This document shows, piece by piece, positions 1-8,797 of a DNA stretch of 64,000 bases. The position numbers and the translations under genes were made by a program. The stretch is from NCBI RefSeq assembly GCF_002020135.1, contig NZ_MPZS01000002.1, forward strand, positions 496,001-560,000, given 5' to 3'. The DNA comes from Thioclava marina (GTDB taxonomy: Bacteria > Pseudomonadota > Alphaproteobacteria > Rhodobacterales > Rhodobacteraceae). Numbering within the stretch: position 1 is the first letter of the stretch; the number at the start of each line of letters is the position of its first letter. The notes under the pieces were generated by a model. It was not told the DNA's origin. It saw nothing but the letters and a program-made list of their open reading frames with translations, and did no database searches.

Positions 1-526
1 AGGATGCCGTATCGGCGAGACGCGATCCTGTCCGGACTGCTCGCCCGAAAGCGGGAGGTTCAGGAGATCGGCAGCGTGACCGCCTGTGGCGCCCATGACA
101 CCCCAAAATGCCATGATGCGAACGGTAGCCGGGCGATCATGTCGTCTGATCACCACGAAAGGCGCGAGACCTCGAACCGCTATGAAGCGCTCGGAATGCA
201 CGTCGCCGAGGTAGCGCGACAGGTTGGTCCGGGGAACGGGAAAGTGCGTCCCTCACCCGATTTGCGCACCTGCCCCCCGAGGGGCGCGATCGCCATACAC
301 TCGCAATTGTCGGGCTCGTTTACGGTCTGGCTTCTCGACCCCAGCGCGAACCGCAAAAGCAAAGTGGCGAGAAAATTTCGCATGGGCCGGGCAATTTCGA
401 TCATTTTTTGAGCAGGGTCGACCTCGAGCATTTGCCAGCGCATGAGTGGCCGGATTGCCGCTTTGGCGACAAGACATTTTCAGTAGGGTCATTCCATCAA
501 TGAAACTATCGAACCCGAGGCCCGAC
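1..526. other. Gene-poor left edge with a possible decayed regulator
   Basis: No convincing intact gene is seen. Read on the minus strand, the DNA from about 440 down to 1 resembles the C-terminal part of a Crp/Fnr-type regulator in pieces: a helix-like stretch ending in LATLLLRFALGS in one frame, then, after an in-frame TGA at 253-255 in another frame, PVPRTNLSRYLG, which looks like a winged-helix recognition segment. A change of frame would be needed to join them. This is weak pattern evidence. The plus-strand reading frames here show no family features. Confidence 0.3.
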
Positions 527-1102
527 ATGAAAAGACTCGCTTCCGCATTGATCGCCCTGACATTCGCGTCGCCATCCTACGCGCATCTGAACCCCGACGA
601 GCACGGCTCGTTCATGGCGGGAGCATCGCATCCATGGTTCGGGAGCGATCACATCCTGGCCATGGTCGCTGTGGGCCTCTGGGCTGCTATGTTTGGCGGA
701 AGAGCCGTCTGGAAGCTACCCACCGCGTTCGTGGGAGCAATGGTGGTCGGGTTCTTCCTGGCGCTCGGAGGTGTTCCGTTGCCGTTTGTCGAACCAATGA
801 TCCTCGCCTCGGTGGTCGTACTCGGACTGGTGGTGGCAACGGCGGCGAAAATGCCGGTGAATGCCAGCATTGCGCTTTGTGCGCTGTTCGGGTTGTTCCA
901 CGGCCACGCGCATGGCGGCGAACTTGGCAGCGCCGGTGCCACGGCATTCGGTTTCGGCTTCGCGCTTTCGACGGCAGTTCTTCATGCGATCGGCGTCGGG
1001 ATCGCAGTGACCCTTTCGCGCCAGCTCAAGTCCGCGCATGCCACGCAGATGCTCGGCGCGCTCACGGCCATGGCAGGCGCGTGGCTGGCTTTTTCCGGCT
1101 GA
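527..1102 (+). CDS. HupE/UreJ family membrane protein
   Basis: A 191-aa protein with an N-terminal signal peptide ending at SYA, so the mature protein begins with His, as usual for HupE/UreJ proteins. The family signature HPWFGSDHILAM follows about 30 residues in, and the rest is five to six hydrophobic segments. The family is linked to nickel or cobalt entry and hydrogenase/urease accessory roles. No hydrogenase or urease genes lie nearby, so a general metal role beside the DUF2946 protein and the FecCD-type importer downstream is more likely. ATG 527 is preferred over the upstream GTG 446 because the signal peptide starts there. Family assignment is firm; the metal is inference. Confidence 0.85.
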   Translation: MKRLASALIALTFASPSYAHLNPDEHGSFMAGASHPWFGSDHILAMVAVGLWAAMFGGRAVWKLPTAFVGAMVVGFFLALGGVPLPFVEPMILASVVVLGLVVATAAKMPVNASIALCALFGLFHGHAHGGELGSAGATAFGFGFALSTAVLHAIGVGIAVTLSRQLKSAHATQMLGALTAMAGAWLAFSG

Positions 1103-1467
1103 TATCTGAAAGGCGCGACCGGAGCGACGCTCATCACTGTCTGTTTCGGTCGTGCTTTCGCCCAAGCGTCACGCCGATCTCATAGCACTCCGCCTGCGCT
1201 CACGCCCCGAAGCAACCGGGGTTTGTCGTCGGTTAGGCTTGAGCGACTCACCGCGAGAGGCACAAGAGGCTGCCGGTCGCGCATCCCTCTCCGACTGCGG
1301 CAAAGCCCCAAATCGCTGAACGGATCGCACGAACAGCTTGCCAACGCGGTCCTTTTGCATGGGCCTTCTATCGCGCCGGCGGGGATGGACTCATTTCAGG
1401 CCGTTCAGAAATCATCTCCTGAATTGTCCACTTGCGTCGGACGACTTCCCTCCATACCGTCGCTCAC
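1103..1467. other. Intergenic region between hupE-like and DUF2946 genes
   Basis: 365 bases without a credible gene. A short inverted repeat (CCCCG 1205-1209, CGGGG 1217-1221) followed by TTTGT could end the hupE-like transcript, though the stem is only 5 bp. No riboswitch core (for example the B12 box) was recognised. Confidence 0.4.
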
Positions 1468-1866
1468 ATGAACGTGATCGGCGTCAAAACTATCGGCGGG
1501 CGGCTTGCTCGCCTTCTCCTCCTGCTGGCGGTTTTGCTGGCCGGGTTGGTGCCCGATGGCATGATGCGTCAGGCCAGCGCTGACGGGATGCGCCTGGTGC
1601 TTTGCACCGCAGACGGCGTCCAAGAGGTCTGGCTGACGGACGATGGCAAGACAACACCGGTCGATCCGGGCCACGAACAAACAGAAACCCACGAACAGCA
1701 TTGCGTTCAGGTCAACCTGATCGCCCATGCCTTTTCGCTTCCCGACATCGAACCGCGGAACATAGCCATCACCCCGGTCGTTCTGGCCGGGATTTCCCAT
1801 CAGGTCCTGTCCCGCCAGGTTGTTGATGACGCCCGGCGCAGCAGAGCTCCACCTGCTTTCATGTGA
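1468..1866 (+). CDS. DUF2946 family protein
   Basis: A 132-aa secreted or membrane-anchored small protein. A hydrophobic segment (about residues 13-30, LLLLLAVLLAGLVPDG) is followed by DGMRLVLCTADG and a His/Cys-containing segment (HEQHCVQVN), matching the usual DUF2946 layout of an N-terminal hydrophobic stretch and a conserved LCTADG-like motif. DUF2946 proteins are often found with TonB receptors or metal transporters, but their function is unknown. ATG 1468 is chosen because the only upstream in-frame start is a TTG at 1432 with no signal-like sequence. A hairpin (1865-1880) overlaps the stop. Confidence 0.7.
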   Translation: MNVIGVKTIGGRLARLLLLLAVLLAGLVPDGMMRQASADGMRLVLCTADGVQEVWLTDDGKTTPVDPGHEQTETHEQHCVQVNLIAHAFSLPDIEPRNIAITPVVLAGISHQVLSRQVVDDARRSRAPPAFM

Positions 1867-1880
1867 GCCTGCCCAGGCTC
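1865..1880 (+). terminator. Hairpin at the end of the DUF2946 gene
   Basis: GAGCCT-GCCC-AGGCTC is a perfect 6-bp stem (7 bp if the loop is shortened) that overlaps the stop codon. No T-run follows, so it may be a weak or Rho-assisted terminator or an mRNA-stabilising hairpin. Confidence 0.35.
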
Positions 1881-2101
1881 GGACCGAGGTAGCGATCCGC
1901 GAAACAGGCGATGATCGCCCTTTCTCCTCGCGCGCATGTGGGCAAAGCCCCGGTTCGCTTGGCGAGACCAAAAAGCTCCCGGCCCCTTTGCCCGCATGCC
2001 AGCTGCTGCTTGCCAGGCAGATTTGCGTCACGGGACTTCGACGTTTTCCGAGCGCGGCATCACTGCCGGTGCCACGCCGACCGAAATTCTAGGGAAATAC
2101 C

Positions 2102-3202
2102 ATGAAACCCATCTTCAAATCCGCAGCCTTCGCGGCTGCTTTCCTTGGCGCCTTCGCCGCCCCCGCGCTGGCCGAGATCACGATCACCGACCTGCGCGAC
2201 CGCTCCGTCACTCTGGAAGAGCCGGCGCAGCATGTGCTCCTGGGCTTCTATTACCAGGAATTCCTGGCCGTGGCCGGCGAGGGCGGCGTCGACAGGATTG
2301 CGGCGCTCTCGCGCGGACCCTGGGCCGATTGGCGACCCGGACAGTGGGAGGTCTACACCGCAGCCTTTCCGCAGCTGAAGGATCTCCCCGATGTCGGCGA
2401 TACCGAAAGCGCGACATTCTCGATCGAGGCCGCGATCGCCGCCGAGCCCGATCTCGTGCTGCTCGCGGCCTGGCAATATGACGCCTTGGGTGAAAGTGTG
2501 GGCCAGTTCGATACGGCTGGCATTCCCGTGCTCGTGCTCGACTACAATGCCCAGACGCTGGAAAAGCACCTCGCCTCGACCCGTGCGCTTGGAGCGGCGC
2601 TGGGGGCCGATGAGCGTGCCGAAACGCTGGCCAGGCTTTATGCAGACATGAGCGCCGACACCGCCGCACGCGTGGCCAAAGCGGGCCCCTCTAACGCCAA
2701 GGTCTATGTCGAGCTGGCACAGAAAGGCCCGGACGAGGCCGGAAATTCCTACGCGGGCGGCATGTGGGGCGGCATCATCGACGGGCTGGGCGGGCAAAAC
2801 ATCGCCAATGGCCAGATCGAGAACTGGGGGCCGCTCTCGCCGGAATACGTGCTGGCCGAGCAGCCCGACGTGATCTTGCTCGCGGGCTCCGAATGGCTGA
2901 ACCGTCCCGCCGCCGTGACGCTGGGTTTTGCCCAGGACAAAGCCGTCGCGCAAAAGCGGATGAAAGCCTACCTGGGACGTGCTGGCTGGGCCGAGCTGCC
3001 CGCGGTCAAGTCCGGCAATGTCTATGGCGTCTATCACGGCGGCACGCGCGCGCTTTCGGACTTCGCCTATTTCCGCTTCATCGGCAAGGCGATCCACCCC
3101 GAAGCTTTTGCCGATGTCGATCCGCAGGCCGAGCTTGCACAGTTCTATGCCGACTGGCTGCCGGTCGAGGCCGACGGCGTCTTCATGATCCAGGCGGAAT
3201 GA
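2102..3202 (+). CDS. Periplasmic substrate-binding protein, FecB/BtuF type
   Basis: A 366-aa secreted protein with a signal peptide ending APALA. The fold of this class (two lobes joined by a long helix) is suggested by the pattern ITDLRDRSVTLEEPAQ near the mature N-terminus, SIEAAIAAEPDLVLL in the middle and YVLAEQPDVILLAGS in the second lobe. These proteins capture iron-siderophore, haem, cobalamin or similar metal complexes for a FecCD permease. The gene overlaps the permease by ATGA and has a clear ribosome site (AGGGAAATACC) before ATG 2102. The neighbouring HupE-like and DUF2946 genes favour a metal chelate, but the ligand cannot be read from sequence. Confidence 0.88.
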   Translation: MKPIFKSAAFAAAFLGAFAAPALAEITITDLRDRSVTLEEPAQHVLLGFYYQEFLAVAGEGGVDRIAALSRGPWADWRPGQWEVYTAAFPQLKDLPDVGDTESATFSIEAAIAAEPDLVLLAAWQYDALGESVGQFDTAGIPVLVLDYNAQTLEKHLASTRALGAALGADERAETLARLYADMSADTAARVAKAGPSNAKVYVELAQKGPDEAGNSYAGGMWGGIIDGLGGQNIANGQIENWGPLSPEYVLAEQPDVILLAGSEWLNRPAAVTLGFAQDKAVAQKRMKAYLGRAGWAELPAVKSGNVYGVYHGGTRALSDFAYFRFIGKAIHPEAFADVDPQAELAQFYADWLPVEADGVFMIQAE

Positions 3203-4248
3203 GCACCGCCACAACATACCGGAGCGACGCGCTGCGTCGCTCCGGCGCGATCCGGGCGGGGACGCTTCTGGCCGCCCTCGCAGCCTTGTGCGCGCTCATG
3301 GTGGCCGACCTGATCACCGGTCCTGCCGGGATCGCCCTGCTCGATGTACTGCACGGGCTGGCCGAAGGCCCGGGCGGCGAAGACCGCCGCCTTGCCACGA
3401 TCCTTTGGTTTCTCAGAATGCCGCAAACCCTGACCGCCGCCCTCGTGGGGGCCAGCCTCGGCATCGCCGGGCTGATGATGCAGACCATCCTCGCAAACCC
3501 GCTCGCCAGCCCCTACACACTGGGCTTTTCCGCCGCCGCAGGCTTCGGAGCGGCCTTCGTCATTCTCTTTGGCACGGCACTACCGGTGGCGATGTGGATC
3601 GGGGTGCCGCTGGCCGCCTTCGCGGGAACCTTGGTCGCGGCCTCGCTCGTCTACCTCGTGGCGCGCTATCGCGGCGCCTCGCCCGAAATGCTGGTCCTCG
3701 CCGGCATCGCGGTTCTCTTCTTCTTCCAGTCCCTGCAATCTCTCTTGCAGTTCATGGCCGCCCCCGAGGTGCTGCAACAGATCGTCTTCTGGCTATTTGG
3801 CAGTCTGCTCAAATCCACCTGGACGAGCGTCAAGGTGATCGCGCTGATCCTCGCGCTGAGCCTGCCCTTCATCCTGCGCGACGCCTGGAACCTCACCGCG
3901 CTGCGGCTGGGCGATGGCAACGCGGCGAGCCTCGGGCTCGATATCGACGCGCTGCGCCGCCGGGTGCTCGTGATCGTGGCGCTGCTGACGGCGGGGGCGG
4001 TCAGCTTTACCGGGACGATCGGTTTTGTCGGTCTGATCGCGCCGCATGTCGGCCGCTCCCTCGTGGGCGAGGACCATCGCTTTTCGCTACCCATGGCCGG
4101 GATCATGGGCGCAATCGTTCTGGTCGCCGCCTCGGTCGTCGGCAAGGTTATCTCGCCCGGCGCGGTGATCCCGGTGGGCATCATCACCGCGATCGCTGGT
4201 ATTCCGATGCTGATGGGCGTGATCCTTAAGAAAGGGGGACGGCAATGA
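3199..4248 (+). CDS. FecCD-type ABC transporter permease
   Basis: A 349-aa polytopic membrane protein of the FecCD/BtuC family. Landmarks are MPQTLTAALVGASLGIAG early, NPLASPYTLGFSAAAGFGA after it, and the coupling region GFVGLIAPHVGRSLVGEDHR close to the C-terminus, which contacts the ATPase. It probably works as a homodimer because only one permease gene is present. It starts at ATG 3199, overlapping the binding-protein stop, and its own stop overlaps the ATPase start, so the three genes are translationally coupled. Confidence 0.93.
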   Translation: MSTATTYRSDALRRSGAIRAGTLLAALAALCALMVADLITGPAGIALLDVLHGLAEGPGGEDRRLATILWFLRMPQTLTAALVGASLGIAGLMMQTILANPLASPYTLGFSAAAGFGAAFVILFGTALPVAMWIGVPLAAFAGTLVAASLVYLVARYRGASPEMLVLAGIAVLFFFQSLQSLLQFMAAPEVLQQIVFWLFGSLLKSTWTSVKVIALILALSLPFILRDAWNLTALRLGDGNAASLGLDIDALRRRVLVIVALLTAGAVSFTGTIGFVGLIAPHVGRSLVGEDHRFSLPMAGIMGAIVLVAASVVGKVISPGAVIPVGIITAIAGIPMLMGVILKKGGRQ

Positions 4249-5009
4249 CCGGGCTTTCGCTGACGGATTTCTCGGTCACGATCGGGCGGCAGAAGGTGCT
4301 GCGCATCGACCGGCTCGACCTGCCAGCCGTTGGCCTTGTCGGGGTCGTCGGGCCGAACGGGGCAGGCAAATCCACGCTGCTCAAGGCGCTGGCGGGGGTG
4401 CTTCCGCATCGTGGCGTGAAGACACTCGGGACCGGCTGGCCCGCTCCACGCCAGATCGGGTTCATGCCGCAGGATTTCATGGTGCGCGCGGCGCTGAGCG
4501 TGACCGAATGCGTGTTGCTGGGGCGGCGCGAGCGCCTCGGATGGCGGATCACCCCGCAAGATCATGCCGAGGTCGAGCGAGCGCTGGAGGCCTTTGGCCT
4601 CGGCGCGCTCGCCACGCAGCGCATGGACAACCTCTCCGGAGGTCAGCAGCAGCTGGTTCTGCTGGCCCAACGTCTGTTGCGCAGCCCGAGGCTCCTGATC
4701 CTAGACGAGCCCACCAGTGCGCTGGATCTGCATCGCCAGATCGAGGTCCTCACCCATCTCAAGGCCACCCGCCGACACGATATCCTTGTGATTACCGCAT
4801 TGCACGACCTCACCCTTGCGGGGCGTTTTGCCGACAGGCTCGTGATGATCGAGAACGGCCGCTTGCGTGCGGTCGGCCCTCCCGCAGAGGTCTTGACACG
4901 GACGATCCTTGATCCGGTCTATTCGATCTCGTCGGAATGTCTCAGTGACCGAGAGGGCAGCCCGGTGATCGTCCCGCACCGCGTTGCGTCACTGCCGATC
5001 CGGGGGTGA
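4245..5009 (+). CDS. FecE/BtuD-type ABC transporter ATPase
   Basis: A 254-aa nucleotide-binding subunit. Walker A GPNGAGKST lies at residues 36-44, the signature is LSGGQQQ, Walker B is LLILDEPTSALD, and the switch His is in TALHDL. It powers the FecCD permease encoded just upstream and starts inside that gene's stop codon (ATGA). It is last in the operon, and no TonB receptor is adjacent; the only receptor in the window is at 50.2-52.8 kb. Confidence 0.93.
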   Translation: MTGLSLTDFSVTIGRQKVLRIDRLDLPAVGLVGVVGPNGAGKSTLLKALAGVLPHRGVKTLGTGWPAPRQIGFMPQDFMVRAALSVTECVLLGRRERLGWRITPQDHAEVERALEAFGLGALATQRMDNLSGGQQQLVLLAQRLLRSPRLLILDEPTSALDLHRQIEVLTHLKATRRHDILVITALHDLTLAGRFADRLVMIENGRLRAVGPPAEVLTRTILDPVYSISSECLSDREGSPVIVPHRVASLPIRG

Positions 5010-5435
5010 TTAGGACGACCGGGATTTGAAGACAGCTCGGTGATCAGAGCATTTTCCTGCAACGCGGCGCGTCGTGCATTCCGCAGAGAAAGCCCATCCA
5101 CCCGATCACCTGATGTCTCAGCAGGCCTTTTCTGTCGCGAACCTTGGCTTGCCTGAAGGGCTAAGGAAGAGCGATATGTACTGGAAAACCCGATCATGAC
5201 GTCCTGATCGGCTCCGAAATGGTGCGAGCATGACGTCGGCCTCTTCACCTCGCCAAAATCGGCAGTTTGCTCAACGCGAGATCTCGATCCTTGGGAAGAC
5301 TCGGCTCCAATACCCGACACCCGACCACCCGGCGCCTTGTTCGAAATCAATGCAACATGGCCCAATCCGCCCCAAAATCGCTCTCACACCCGCATGCTCA
5401 ACGCATTCGGTGGATTCGTTACATGGAGGTTTGCA
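5010..5435. other. Intergenic region with a perfect inverted repeat
   Basis: 426 bases without a credible gene between the importer operon and the lipoprotein gene. It contains a perfect 7-bp inverted repeat, CCGATCA (5190-5196) and TGATCGG (5205-5211), which could be a terminator stem or an operator. No T-run follows. Confidence 0.4.
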
Positions 5436-5894
5436 ATGCGTTTCCTTCTACTTCTGCCAGCAGTGCTGGCCGTCGCAGCCTGTTACCCCACACCTGGTCC
5501 ATATCCGGACGGCCCACGGCCGAGGCCTTACTCATCCTACCCTGCTGAGACCATTGAATACGGTCGCATCGTTGCCGTACGTCCGGTGACGATGCAGCGA
5601 ACGAGCGATGGGGACCGGATCGTCGGCACCGTCACCGGCGCGCTGGTCGGTGCCGTGATCGGACACCAGTTCGGGTCTGGAACCGGCAAGGACCTGATGA
5701 CAGGGGCCGGCGCAGTGACCGGTGCGATCGTGGGCAGCAATATCGCGAGCCAAGGCGGCACCTACACGTCTTACGCCTGGACCGTGCGCCTCGACAACGG
5801 CGGCTCGATCACCGTGATTCAGCTCTCGAACACCTTCCGCGTCGGCGACAGAGTGAGCGTCGTGCGGAGGGGCGATCAGGTTTACCTGAGATAA
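5436..5894 (+). CDS. Glycine-zipper (17 kDa antigen/SlyB-like) outer-membrane lipoprotein
   Basis: A 152-aa lipoprotein. The signal peptide ends in LAVAAC, so Cys16 is the likely lipidation site. A Pro/Tyr-rich linker follows, then two glycine-zipper segments (GTVTGALVGAVIGHQFG and GAGAVTGAIVGSNIA) typical of SlyB/17-kDa antigen proteins, and a C-terminal beta-rich domain (YAWTVRLDNGGSITV). Such proteins sit in the outer membrane and affect envelope integrity. ATG 5436 has a strong GGAGGT site at 5425-5430. It appears to be a single-gene unit. Confidence 0.85.
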   Translation: MRFLLLLPAVLAVAACYPTPGPYPDGPRPRPYSSYPAETIEYGRIVAVRPVTMQRTSDGDRIVGTVTGALVGAVIGHQFGSGTGKDLMTGAGAVTGAIVGSNIASQGGTYTSYAWTVRLDNGGSITVIQLSNTFRVGDRVSVVRRGDQVYLR

Positions 5895-5923
5895 ACCTGG
5901 ACCCTGCGGCCCGGGGCTTGACG

Positions 5924-5939
5924 CCTCGGACCGCCGAGG
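5924..5939 (+). terminator. Hairpin after the lipoprotein gene
   Basis: CCTCGG-ACCG-CCGAGG, a perfect 6-bp stem 30 bases after the lipoprotein stop. It lacks a T-run and also lies downstream of the converging minus-strand ABC operon, so it could serve either direction. Confidence 0.35.
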
Positions 5940-6010
5940 GACTGGCATGATCCCGAGGGGCGACATTGTTGCCTCGTCAACTCGTGGCGTCACGGCCGCC
6001 GGTCGAGACG

Positions 6011-7849
6011 CTAGACGGCCATGCTCCCAACGTCTTCGCTCCTCACGTTGCGTGGCGTCTCCGACGCGGCGCCTGCCCTTGTCCGGTAATCCAACAGCTC
6101 GACCGTGTCGCGAATGGCAACGAAATGCCCGTCTTCGACTTCGCGGAGCGCGATACGCTCGGGGTCAGTGTCGCGCGGCAGCAGGAGCTTTGGCATTCGG
6201 AGGTCGGTCGCGCGTTCCCGCTCGAGCGGTCTTCGCTGCGGATCCGGATGCGGCACCGCCGACAACAGCCGCCGGGTATAGGGATGCAGCGGTCGGCTGA
6301 GAACGGTTTCGGTCGGCCCGGTCTCGACGACTTGCCCCGCCCACATCACGGCAATGCGGTGGCTGACGCGTTCGACGACCGCGATGTCATGGGAGATGAA
6401 GAGGAAGGAAACGCCCTCTTCCTTCTGCAGTCTGGCGATCAGATCCGTGATCTGGCGCGCGACCGAAACGTCGAGGGCCGAGACCGCTTCGTCCGCGACG
6501 ATGATTGCCGGTTTGACCGAGAGCGCGCGGCAGATGCAAAGCCGTTGGCGCTGTCCGCCGGAAAACTGGTGCGGGTAGCGGTCCATCGCAGCGCTTTCCA
6601 GGCCCACCCGCTCCAAAAGTTCTCCCGCCATCGCTCGACGCTCGGCGCGCGTCATCGGATTGCGGATATGGGCCGGTTCGGTGATCAGGTCGTAGACCGG
6701 GAGGCGCGGGTTGAGGCTCGCATAGGGGTCCTGGAAGACCATCTGCATGTTTCCGCGCAGCGGGCGCAGTTCTTGTGATGTCAGACCGGTCAGCTCCTGC
6801 CCGCTCAGTCGGACCCGCCCTCCGAAGGACGTCTCGAGCCCGAGCAGCGTCCGCGCCAGCGTGGATTTTCCGCAACCGGATTCACCCACGAGCCCGAGCG
6901 TTTCGCCCCGGCCGAGGGTCAGCGAAACCCCATTGACCGCGTGATAGTCGAGCGCGGGCCGCCCCGGCAAGGCGCGACGCACCGGGAAACGGACACAAAG
7001 CCGGTCGACTTCGAGCAGCGGCGCGCCGGCGCCAAGCGGCCGCTTCGGGGCGCCCCCGCCCAGCATTGGCGTCGCTGCCATCAGGTTCCGGGTGTACTCG
7101 GCCTGCGGAGCTGAAAAGATCTGGGCAACCGGCCCGGATTCGACCTGTTCGCCACGACAGAGCACGACGACGCGGTCGGCGATCTCTGCCACCACCCCCA
7201 TGTCGTGCGTGATGAACAGCACGGCCATGCCGCTTTCTTCCTGCAGCTGCTTGATCAGCGAAAGAATTTCCGCCTGCGTCGTGACGTCGAGCGCCGTCGT
7301 CGGTTCATCGGCAATCAGCAAGTCGGGCTGGCAGGCCAGCGCCATCGCGATCATGACGCGCTGACGCAGCCCGCCCGAAAGCTCGTGCGGATATTGCACC
7401 AGCCGCCGCTCGGGCTCGGGGATATTGACCCGTTCGAACGCGGCACGGGCCGCCGCCAATGCCGCTTTTCGGTCCAGCCCCTGATGCAGGCGCAACACTT
7501 CCGCCACCTGCTCACCAAGAGGCATCACCGGGTTGAGCGCCGTCATCGGCTCCTGAAAGATCATGGAAATCCGGTTGCCGCGCACCTGCTGCATTGCGCG
7601 TTCATCGAGCGACGTGATCTCGAGGGGCGCGTCGCCAGCCAGATCTATGCGCCCTCCGGTCACGCTCCCGCCCTCGCGCTCGATCAGGCGCATCAGCGCA
7701 AGCGCGGTGGCGGATTTGCCCGACCCGGATTCCCCCACCAGCGCGACGGTTTCGCCGCGCGCGATGTCGAAGCTGAGCCCCGACAGCGCGGTATGGGAGC
7801 CGAAGGCGAGGCTCAGGTTCTGGACCGAAAGAAGCGATGCGCGGCTCAT
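6011..7849 (-). CDS. Fused dipeptide/nickel-type ABC ATPase (two NBDs)
   Basis: A 612-aa protein with two complete nucleotide-binding domains, equivalent to DppD and DppF fused as in GsiA. The first Walker A is GESGSGKS (residues 39-46) with signature LSGGLRQR and Walker [13 protein letters not shown]. The second Walker A is GESGCGKS, with signature FSGGQRQR and Walker [13 protein letters not shown]; the usual DEP is DEA in the second domain, a conservative variation. It drives the permease pair at 10422-12237 and follows the metallophosphoesterase gene after 3 bases, so it is the last gene of the operon. Confidence 0.93.
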   Translation of the reverse strand: MSRASLLSVQNLSLAFGSHTALSGLSFDIARGETVALVGESGSGKSATALALMRLIEREGGSVTGGRIDLAGDAPLEITSLDERAMQQVRGNRISMIFQEPMTALNPVMPLGEQVAEVLRLHQGLDRKAALAAARAAFERVNIPEPERRLVQYPHELSGGLRQRVMIAMALACQPDLLIADEPTTALDVTTQAEILSLIKQLQEESGMAVLFITHDMGVVAEIADRVVVLCRGEQVESGPVAQIFSAPQAEYTRNLMAATPMLGGGAPKRPLGAGAPLLEVDRLCVRFPVRRALPGRPALDYHAVNGVSLTLGRGETLGLVGESGCGKSTLARTLLGLETSFGGRVRLSGQELTGLTSQELRPLRGNMQMVFQDPYASLNPRLPVYDLITEPAHIRNPMTRAERRAMAGELLERVGLESAAMDRYPHQFSGGQRQRLCICRALSVKPAIIVADEAVSALDVSVARQITDLIARLQKEEGVSFLFISHDIAVVERVSHRIAVMWAGQVVETGPTETVLSRPLHPYTRRLLSAVPHPDPQRRPLERERATDLRMPKLLLPRDTDPERIALREVEDGHFVAIRDTVELLDYRTRAGAASETPRNVRSEDVGSMAV

Positions 7850-7852
7850 GGA

Positions 7853-8728
7853 TCAACTCGCGGCTGCGGCGGCGCGACGGGCGCGCGCCTCGGGATGGTC
7901 GGCAAAGGACGGCAGCGGAGGCGTCCAGCGGCGGTGGCGGGGGGTGGTCTCGAAGGCGAAGGGATCGTCGCCCACCACTTCCCATTTGAAGCTGTCGCCC
8001 AGCTCGATCATCCCCATCGCGCCGGCGGGTTCGCCTTCGGTGGTGAAGCTTTCGGTCAGCGATTGCTGGGTCAGATGGGTGATGCCATCGACGGTGGTGA
8101 CGGTGTTCCAGTGCACGTGCCCGGCGAGGCAGACGACCGGCACGTTGGCGCGGGCAAGGGCGGCGCGGGCGCGCTCGGCCATCGGATAGGTCGAGCTGGC
8201 GGGGTTGTTCTCGAAATAGTAGTTGCCCACCTGCGAATGACCCGAGATCGGCACATGGCTGACCACCAGCGTCGGACGGTCGGTCGCCTGCATGGTGCGC
8301 GAAAGCCAGATCACGTCGGGCTCGGTCAGCACGAAGCCGGAATAGTCGGGCGTGCGGCGGATGCGGCTGTCGGCGCGCCACAGCACGATGCGCCAGCCGC
8401 CGATATCGACAACTCCATGATCGAGCGACTGGCCGAGGATGTCTTCGTTGTCCGAGACGTCCAGATGGTCGCGGTCATGGTTGCCGTTGAGATGCAGGAT
8501 CGGGGCATCGACGTCGCGGAAGGCCTCGGCCACCTCGCCTTCCAGCCGCAGGTCGGTGTCGCGGTTCTCGTCCGAGATCCGGTCCCCGAGATCGAGCACC
8601 AGATCGGCGCCGCCATCGCGAACGTAACGGGCAAATTCTTCCATCAAGGGAAGCGCCATGTCGCCGCGCTTCGCGGTCGAGGGCTTGCCGTGGTGGATAT
8701 CGGTGACGATGGCGATACGGGTGGACAT
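7853..8728 (-). CDS. Calcineurin-like metallophosphoesterase
   Basis: A 291-aa probably cytoplasmic hydrolase with the full metallophosphoesterase signature: DIH at residues 10-12, DLGDRISD, GNHDRDH, SHVP and AGHVHW. These residues bind a two-metal centre that cleaves phosphomono- or phosphodiesters (CpdA/GpdQ-like class). It lies inside an ABC-importer operon, between the binding protein and the ATPase, and a HAD phosphatase heads the same operon. This suggests the imported compound carries, or acquires, a phosphate that is removed in the cell. The substrate is unknown. Confidence 0.87.
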   Translation of the reverse strand: MSTRIAIVTDIHHGKPSTAKRGDMALPLMEEFARYVRDGGADLVLDLGDRISDENRDTDLRLEGEVAEAFRDVDAPILHLNGNHDRDHLDVSDNEDILGQSLDHGVVDIGGWRIVLWRADSRIRRTPDYSGFVLTEPDVIWLSRTMQATDRPTLVVSHVPISGHSQVGNYYFENNPASSTYPMAERARAALARANVPVVCLAGHVHWNTVTTVDGITHLTQQSLTESFTTEGEPAGAMGMIELGDSFKWEVVGDDPFAFETTPRHRRWTPPLPSFADHPEARARRAAAAAS

Positions 8729-8759
8729 GGTGAAACTTTCCGAAGAGTTGGGGGAAGGT

Positions 8760-8789
8760 GCCCGCCGCCGCCCGAAAGCGGCGACGGGC
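8760..8789 (-). other. Intercistronic hairpin after the binding-protein gene
   Basis: In the minus-strand RNA the arms form a 12-bp stem around a UUUCGG loop. The single mismatch seen in the DNA (C8765/A8784) becomes a U-G wobble in the transcribed strand, which supports function as RNA. It sits just after the binding-protein stop and before the metallophosphoesterase, as expected for a 3' stabilising or partial-termination element that raises binding-protein levels. Confidence 0.55.
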
Positions 8790-8797
8790 GGGCAGTG

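Noticed and set aside
1867-2101. Possible B12 riboswitch before the FecCD importer
   Set aside because: The conserved B12-box core was not found, and the T-run/hairpin order does not fit.
4919-5365. 148-codon minus-strand frame after the FecE-type ATPase
   Set aside because: It overlaps the 3' end of a real gene, has a low-complexity Ser/Arg composition and no ribosome site.
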